Below, piece after piece: positions 59,424 through 64,000 of a DNA stretch of 64,000 bases. A program made the translations under genes and the position numbers. The stretch covers positions 1-64,000 of the forward strand of contig NZ_JASHJI010000021.1 in the NCBI RefSeq assembly GCF_030733265.1. Direction: 5' to 3'. A model generated the notes under the pieces. The model was not told the DNA's origin, did no database searches, and worked only from the letters and a program-made list of their open reading frames with translations. This stretch comes from Roseibium sp. MMSF_3412 (GTDB lineage: Bacteria > Pseudomonadota > Alphaproteobacteria > Rhizobiales > Stappiaceae). Every line of letters starts with the position of its first letter. Position 1 is the first letter of the stretch.

Positions 59424-60311
59424 TCAGGAGACCGGCCCGCCTTCCCCTAAGTCGCGGCGCAAGGCACCTGCAAAGAACTCAAGCAGCACCTCGATGTCCC
59501 GCTGCTGCCGGAAATCCTTGTGCGTTGCCACCCAGAGACCCGTCTCGGGTCGTCCGGCAAGGTCGCCGAACGCGACAAGCTGACCGGATTTTTGCGCGAC
59601 GAAGACCGGCAACATGGCAAGACCGAGCCCCTTCTCCGCCAGCGCCGCCAGCATGAGGAAACTGTCCGCCGAGAACTCGAAGCGGTTTTCCATGGTGGAG
59701 AGTTGCCATTCACCGACCGTTGATCCGGCGAAGCCAGGCGCGGTGCCAAGCCACTTGTGCTCCGTGATGGCGCGGTCCCTGTTGCGGGCAAGGTAGTCCC
59801 GTGAACCAAAGACGCCGAAATCGACGGTTCCGACTTTGAGCCCGCTCAGTTCCGGAGGCAGATCCGGGCCGGGCCTGACAAGGATTTCCGCACCGGAAAG
59901 CGACAGGTCGATCGGATCGTTCGAAACGGCAACCTCGATATTGACGTTCGGGTGCACCTTTCGAAGGTTTTCCAGATGTTCAGGCAGAAGCAGGCAGGCA
60001 ATCGTGTCCGTCGTGGCAAGACGAAATGTGCCCTCGATGCCCTTTGCGGTCGAATCCAGGCTTCTCCTGATTCTCGCCGAGGCATGGTCCATGAGCTTGA
60101 GCGATGCCAGAAGCGCCCGGCCTTCGGGCCGAAGCCGATACCCGTCCTTTTGTCTGTCGAACAGCTTGACCTCGCAGGAGGCTTCCAGCAAGGCGATCCG
60201 CCTGAGGACGGTCGCGTGATTCACGCCGAGCGCGCGCGAGGCTGCCGAAAGCGACCCCTGTTCGGCAACCGCGTGGACAAATTGAAGATCGTCCCATCTG
60301 AGTTTGTGCAT
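59424..60311 (-). CDS. LysR-family regulator
   Basis: The 295-residue protein has DLQFVHAVAEQGSLSAASRA and GVNHATVLRRIALLE as the helix-turn-helix, with NHATV in place of the common SQPAV (a GcvA/LeuO-like subgroup variant), and an effector-binding domain. It is divergent from the cytochrome c' gene across 97 bp and likely regulates it. The inducer is not known. Confidence 0.85.
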   Translation of the reverse strand: MHKLRWDDLQFVHAVAEQGSLSAASRALGVNHATVLRRIALLEASCEVKLFDRQKDGYRLRPEGRALLASLKLMDHASARIRRSLDSTAKGIEGTFRLATTDTIACLLLPEHLENLRKVHPNVNIEVAVSNDPIDLSLSGAEILVRPGPDLPPELSGLKVGTVDFGVFGSRDYLARNRDRAITEHKWLGTAPGFAGSTVGEWQLSTMENRFEFSADSFLMLAALAEKGLGLAMLPVFVAQKSGQLVAFGDLAGRPETGLWVATHKDFRQQRDIEVLLEFFAGALRRDLGEGGPVS

Positions 60312-60408
60312 GTGCGCACAGCCTTTTGTCGCAATTTAGAGAATTTATCAGCGCATTAGATCATGAGACTTATCAGGTGTTCAATTCTGCACATGAGAGG
60401 AGAGGCTT

Positions 60409-60879
60409 ATGAGAAACGGGTTGAAGATTTTCTGCTCACTCGTGTTTGTCTTCGTTGCCGGTATGGGAACGTCCGTCGCGGACGGACATTTCGACAACGC
60501 CATCAAGGCACGCAAGGCCGTCATGGCGCTCTATGCCTGGAACCTGGGTCAGTTGGGCGCCATGGCAAAAGGGGACATCGAGTATAACGCGGAAGCTGCA
60601 CAGATTGCGGCGGAAAACATCAAGATCCTGGCAACGATGAACAACGGGTCGGCCTGGCCGCAGGGGTCTGACAGCACGGCCCTGCCCGGCAAGACCCGTG
60701 CAAAGGTCGAGGCCTGGACGACCTATCCGGAAAGCGCCGAGATCAACAAGAAACTCGCAGCAGCGGCTGTCGCCATGAGCAATGTCGCCGGTGATGGCGT
60801 CGATGCCGTCCGCGCGAATATCGGAGCAATCGGCGGCGCTTGCAAGGACTGCCACACGAAGTTCCGGGAAGCGGAATAA
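60409..60879 (+). CDS. Cytochrome c' family protein
   Basis: The 156-residue protein has a signal peptide (cleavage near SVADG) and a four-helix-bundle haem protein sequence with the C-terminal CKDCH haem site and following KFRE, the class II cytochrome c layout. Cytochromes c' bind NO and CO and protect against NO. GAGAGGAG precedes the ATG. The gene is cotranscribed with the DUF5519 gene 21 bp downstream. Confidence 0.92.
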   Translation: MRNGLKIFCSLVFVFVAGMGTSVADGHFDNAIKARKAVMALYAWNLGQLGAMAKGDIEYNAEAAQIAAENIKILATMNNGSAWPQGSDSTALPGKTRAKVEAWTTYPESAEINKKLAAAAVAMSNVAGDGVDAVRANIGAIGGACKDCHTKFREAE

Positions 60880-60900
60880 AAGAAACGGAGTCGCGTATCC

Positions 60901-61461
60901 ATGAAAACATGGCACACGCCGCGTCGTATCGCGGTCGCGGTTCTCATGATCGCCGGGCTGGCCCTCGTGTCAGCCCGCGCCGGAGAGGCGCGGCTGCCGA
61001 CGCGGGACGGGGAAACGCCGGCCACCACCAACCGCGTCCCGCATATCCAGATCGGTGCGAAAGCGGTTCCCCGCCTTTCAGACCGCCTGCTGCAGCGCGT
61101 TGGGACCCTGCCCGGCGTCAAGATCCGCGACACGGTTATCTCGCTGCCGGGGGCAAAGGGTTTCTGGCTGAGCGAGAATGTCGACCTGGCACGGCCGCAG
61201 GCGATCGTCGGCGGACGGGAGTTCGCCCATATTCATCCCGATGGCAGCCTGCACGCGTCCCTCCCGCCTGACCGGGCCCGCGAAGCGGTGAAGGCAGGAT
61301 GGGCGGCCATGCACCCCTGGGCGAACAGCCGCCCGGGCTGGGAAGGCTTTGTTCTGCTCTATACGCCGCGCACGGTGGAGGAAACCGACATCGTTTTTCA
61401 GCTTCTCGTTGATGGCTACAATTTTGTCACCGGCCGCGCTCACACAGCAGCCGACCTTTGA
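60901..61461 (+). CDS. Exported luciferase-domain (DUF5519) protein
   Basis: The 186-residue protein has an N-terminal hydrophobic segment (AVAVLMIAGLALVSARAG) that may be a signal peptide or anchor. Its conserved parts, EFAHIHPDGSLHASLPP and AMHPWANSRPGWEGFVLLYTPRT, fit the luciferase-like DUF5519 family, which has no assigned function. GGAG lies before the ATG. Linkage to cytochrome c' suggests a periplasmic haem or redox-related role. Confidence 0.8.
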   Translation: MKTWHTPRRIAVAVLMIAGLALVSARAGEARLPTRDGETPATTNRVPHIQIGAKAVPRLSDRLLQRVGTLPGVKIRDTVISLPGAKGFWLSENVDLARPQAIVGGREFAHIHPDGSLHASLPPDRAREAVKAGWAAMHPWANSRPGWEGFVLLYTPRTVEETDIVFQLLVDGYNFVTGRAHTAADL

Positions 61462-61495
61462 AGGCAGGCGAGGAGACTTTCCATCACGTGCATAT

Positions 61496-62860
61496 CTATT
61501 GACGCGCAACGGTAAATCGCGCCTCGAGACCGGGTCCTTTCCCGCTGAGTTTCAAACCGCCGCCATGCCGATCGGCGACCCGTTCCACGATCGGTAACCC
61601 GAGACCGCTGCCGTCGCTGCGTTCTGAAACCTGTCCGAAGCGTTGCAGCGCGGTCTGTATCTGCGCGTCGGTCAAACCCTTACCGTTGTCCTTGACGACT
61701 ATCGTGGCCTCTCCCGGCCCAGTCTCAAGCGAAACGGTGATTTCCGACAGGTTTGCGCCGCCATGTTTCATGGCATTGTCGACAAGATTGGATACCGCTT
61801 CGCGGATCATCGTCCGGTCCCCGGTGACAGAGATATCGCTGTCCGGCATCGACGCGGTGAGCGCCAGCCCGCCATTGCTTCTGCCGCGAAAATCCGCTGT
61901 CACGCCATCGATCAGTTCATTGACCGAAAACGTTTCCCGTGCCGAAGCCGGGCTGATCGATTTGGTGCGCTCGTAAGTCAGAAGCTTCTGAGCCAGGTGA
62001 CTGGTTTCCTTCGCGGCGTCGACGAGATCACCGGCGCGTTCACGCATGGCCACTTCATTCGGGGCGGATCGGACGGATTCGGCGAGCGAAAGAACACCGG
62101 CGACCGGGTTGCGCAGCTGGTGCGCGGCATTGGAGATGAATTCGCTCTGCGTCGCCATGGCTTCAGACACCTGGCCAAGCAACCGGTTGAGCGTCCGGAC
62201 AATGCCTTCCACCTCCACCGGGACCGGTCTTTGAATCGGTTTCAGAACTTCTCCGGAACGCAGGTCGATCGCCTGTTGCAGGTCGTTCAGGGGATGCAAT
62301 CCGATCCGGATGCCGAACCAGACGATCAGCGAAAGAGACGTGATGATGGAGGAGATCGTCACCAGCGAGCGCAGCATCAGGTCCTGGACGAAGGTGGCGC
62401 GAATGGCGACGTCCTGCCAGACCGTCGTCGTGAAGACGCCGCTGAAATCGTCGACCTGCATGCGTGTCCGCATGCGGAAACCGCGCACGTCCCTGCCAAG
62501 ATATTCCGCATTGAAATAGACCGGACTGAGTTCGTCGTCATCGGCAAGCGGGATGCCCACCGGCGGCGTTGCATAACCGGTGACGATGACACCGTCAGGT
62601 GCATAGACATGGTAAAACACCCGTCCTCCCGACGTATCGGAGAGGATCTTGCGCGTGCTGGGTGCCAGGGCATCGCCGCCGGACAGCGCAACATCGTTGG
62701 CCACCGCAAGCGCTGCCGACTGCAGGCTCCTGTCGAAGACTTCGCCGGCGGTGACCCGTGCATTGTTGAGCTGCCAAAGGCCGGTCGCACTGGCCACGAA
62801 CAGCAGCGGGACGAGAATGATCAGCGTCAGGCGCAGGCGGAGAGAATAGGTTCGCTTCAT
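61496..62860 (-). CDS. tctE: Sensor histidine kinase, TctE-like
   Basis: The 454-residue kinase has two membrane helices flanking a periplasmic 2CSK_N-type sensor domain (about 30-165), a HAMP-like linker, the phospho-acceptor His in FISNAAHQLRNPVAGVL and an HATPase domain (DNAMKHGG, VKDNGKGL, GSGLGLPIVERVADRHGG). TctE senses external tricarboxylates and drives TctD. It overlaps the regulator gene by 4 bp and is divergent from tctC through that operon's promoter. Confidence 0.9.
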   Translation of the reverse strand: MKRTYSLRLRLTLIILVPLLFVASATGLWQLNNARVTAGEVFDRSLQSAALAVANDVALSGGDALAPSTRKILSDTSGGRVFYHVYAPDGVIVTGYATPPVGIPLADDDELSPVYFNAEYLGRDVRGFRMRTRMQVDDFSGVFTTTVWQDVAIRATFVQDLMLRSLVTISSIITSLSLIVWFGIRIGLHPLNDLQQAIDLRSGEVLKPIQRPVPVEVEGIVRTLNRLLGQVSEAMATQSEFISNAAHQLRNPVAGVLSLAESVRSAPNEVAMRERAGDLVDAAKETSHLAQKLLTYERTKSISPASARETFSVNELIDGVTADFRGRSNGGLALTASMPDSDISVTGDRTMIREAVSNLVDNAMKHGGANLSEITVSLETGPGEATIVVKDNGKGLTDAQIQTALQRFGQVSERSDGSGLGLPIVERVADRHGGGLKLSGKGPGLEARFTVARQ

Positions 62861-63528
62861 GCGGACGCCTTGCCAAGGGAATAGCCGATGCCGCGATGAA
62901 CCTGGATGTTGACGCCATAAGGGGCGAGGCGTTTGCGCAGCCTGGAGGCATAGACCTCGATGACTTTTTCATCCGTTTCGCTGCCCGCGCCATAAAGCTG
63001 ATCCAGCAGGCTCGCCTTGGAAACCGTTCGCCCGTTGGCCTGCGCCAGCGCGGCAAGCAGTGCAAGCTCGCGCCTGGGCACCTCCAGCGCCTCGGCGCCA
63101 TCCAGCAATTGCAGCGCACCTGCGTCCAGCTTCAGCGGACCGATCTCGATGAGCTGGCGCGGCGCGACACCCTTGCGCCTGCCAAGCGCGCGGATCCTGG
63201 CAGCAAGCTCTTCCATTTCAAAGGGCTTGACCAGGTAGTCGTCCGCGCCCGCATCCAGGCCCATCACCCGGTCTTCCGTTTCGGAGCGGGCGGTCAGAAG
63301 GATGACCGGCCTCGGGTCGTCGCGCTCCCTGAGACCGGCCAGAAGGTCCAGCCCGCTCCTGCCGGGCAAGTTGATGTCCAGAATGACGAGATCGCCGGCT
63401 TCCTGTTTCAGGAACACATCCGCCTCATCGCCATCATGCAGGATATCCACCGAATGGCCGGCATCGCGCAACTGATAGGCGATCCCCTTTGCCAGGCTGA
63501 CATTGTCTTCTACGAGTGCGATCCGCAT
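62857..63528 (-). CDS. tctD: OmpR-family response regulator, TctD-like
   Basis: The 223-residue regulator has a receiver domain (MRIALVEDNVSLAKGIAYQL, phospho-acceptor Asp51 in VILDINLPG, Lys in LVKPFEMEELAARI) and a C-terminal winged helix (EVPRRELALLAALAQANGRTV, RLRKRLAPYGVNIQVHRGIGY). The ATG at 63528 is chosen because the receiver starts there; 38 extra upstream codons would be non-homologous. It likely controls the divergent tctC gene. Confidence 0.92.
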   Translation of the reverse strand: MRIALVEDNVSLAKGIAYQLRDAGHSVDILHDGDEADVFLKQEAGDLVILDINLPGRSGLDLLAGLRERDDPRPVILLTARSETEDRVMGLDAGADDYLVKPFEMEELAARIRALGRRKGVAPRQLIEIGPLKLDAGALQLLDGAEALEVPRRELALLAALAQANGRTVSKASLLDQLYGAGSETDEKVIEVYASRLRKRLAPYGVNIQVHRGIGYSLGKASA

Positions 63529-63654
63529 TTTTATTCTTTTTCGATGAAAGCTTGTTGCAAGCTTCGCAGGGAACACTGCGAGCATCAAGTCGCTTTTGCG
63601 AGCGCTGAGAGTGAGGCTGCGGGAACACACAGCCCGCGCCATTGGGAGGAAAAA

Positions 63655-64000
63655 ATGGTTTTGAAAAAGCTTGCGCGCCAGCTGGCGCTGAGTGTGACTC
63701 TTGCTGCCGGTGCCTTCGTGCCGGCCCAGGCCCTCGCGGCCGATCTCGACCTTTCCGGCAAAACTGTCGAATGGGTCATTCCCTTCTCCGAAACCGGCGG
63801 GTCCGCCAAATGGGCGAACTTCTATGCGCCGCTCCTGAGCGAAGCGCTTCCGGGGCAGCCGACCGTCGTCGTTAAATTCATGCCGGGCGCCGGTTCCACC
63901 AAGGGTGCCAACTGGTTCCAGAACCAGAAATTCGCCGACAGCGAAGGCACGGTGATCTTCGGCTCGTCCGGGTCAACGCAGTTCCCGTACCTGCTCGGCG
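63655..64000 (+). CDS. tctC: TctC-family tricarboxylate-binding protein (partial at window edge)
   Basis: The first 115 residues are present. A signal peptide (KKLARQLALSVTLAAGAFVP, cut after ALA) is followed by GKTVEWVIPFSETGGSAKWANFY, MPGAGSTKGANWF and SSGSTQFP, the Bug/TctC pattern of ligand-binding loops. GGGAGGA precedes the ATG. It is the extracytoplasmic receptor of a TTT importer; tctBA probably follow beyond the window. Linkage to TctDE and the nearby TcuAB genes suggests uptake of citrate, tricarballylate or a related acid. Confidence 0.88.
   Translation, partial: MVLKKLARQLALSVTLAAGAFVPAQALAADLDLSGKTVEWVIPFSETGGSAKWANFYAPLLSEALPGQPTVVVKFMPGAGSTKGANWFQNQKFADSEGTVIFGSSGSTQFPYLLG

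Noticed and set aside
1..64000. CRISPR arrays, rRNA or tRNA genes, riboswitches
   Set aside because: No spaced direct-repeat array, rRNA core motif, tRNA-like T-loop with acceptor pairing, or known riboswitch consensus was found by eye; short tRNAs could still be missed without a covariance search.

Overview
The window reads as one chromosomal stretch of a metabolically versatile marine-type alphaproteobacterium. Coding density is high. Most loci are catabolic operons paired with a local regulator (GntR, LysR, LuxR or ArsR) and a transporter (TRAP, dipeptide-type ABC or TctC). Three features point to the Stappiaceae (Roseibium/Labrenzia) or a close relative: a form I aerobic CO dehydrogenase cluster, a cis-3-hydroxyproline dehydratase-type enolase beside two proline-racemase-family enzymes, and the general gene style. 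That placement is inference; no rRNA or tRNA gene was recognised.

Left part (1-14.5 kb). A three-gene pterin set (FolB-like, divergent dihydropteroate synthase, FolM-like reductase) lies downstream of a glucuronide locus. That locus is built around a divergent promoter at 7.1-7.35 kb carrying two GntR-type operators. Leftward run dctP, beta-glucuronidase (uidA), a GntR regulator and uxuA. Rightward run dctQ, dctM, a GH31 glycosidase, uxuB and uxaC. Together they import a glucuronide by TRAP transport, hydrolyse it, and convert glucuronate through fructuronate and mannonate to 2-keto-3-deoxygluconate.

Cox locus (14.6-24.2 kb). A MHYT-LytTR membrane regulator (CoxC type) precedes coxM-S-L-D-E-F-G. 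CoxL carries the AYRCSFR loop of true CO dehydrogenases. A 62-residue single-helix membrane protein with its own strong ribosome site closes the operon. The 440-bp coxC-coxM gap has a repeated 13-bp motif. A strong stem-loop and a REP-like element separate coxL from coxD.

Middle (24.5-46.9 kb). A 1-Cys peroxiredoxin is followed by a 264-bp MITE-like element with 31-bp terminal inverted repeats. Next is a hydroxyproline operon under a divergent GntR regulator. Two ArsR units follow, each with an operator lying over its own core promoter and start codon; the second shares its operator with an old-yellow-enzyme gene. Then come a racemase/maleylacetoacetate-isomerase/BKACE group, and a leftward block of oligopeptide-type ABC transporter, aldehyde dehydrogenase, SDR and two glutathione transferases. 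Upstream of that block are a remnant of an M20 peptidase gene and a PAS-LuxR regulator.

Right part (46.9-64 kb). The PrkA-YeaH-SpoVR stress trio is followed by a LysR/TcuA/TcuB tricarballylate-type module, a Tat-exported multicopper oxidase divergent from a membrane-bound LuxR regulator, a homocysteine methyltransferase-like gene, a LysR regulator divergent from cytochrome c' plus a DUF5519 protein, and a TctE/TctD two-component system divergent from a TctC binding-protein gene that runs off the window edge.
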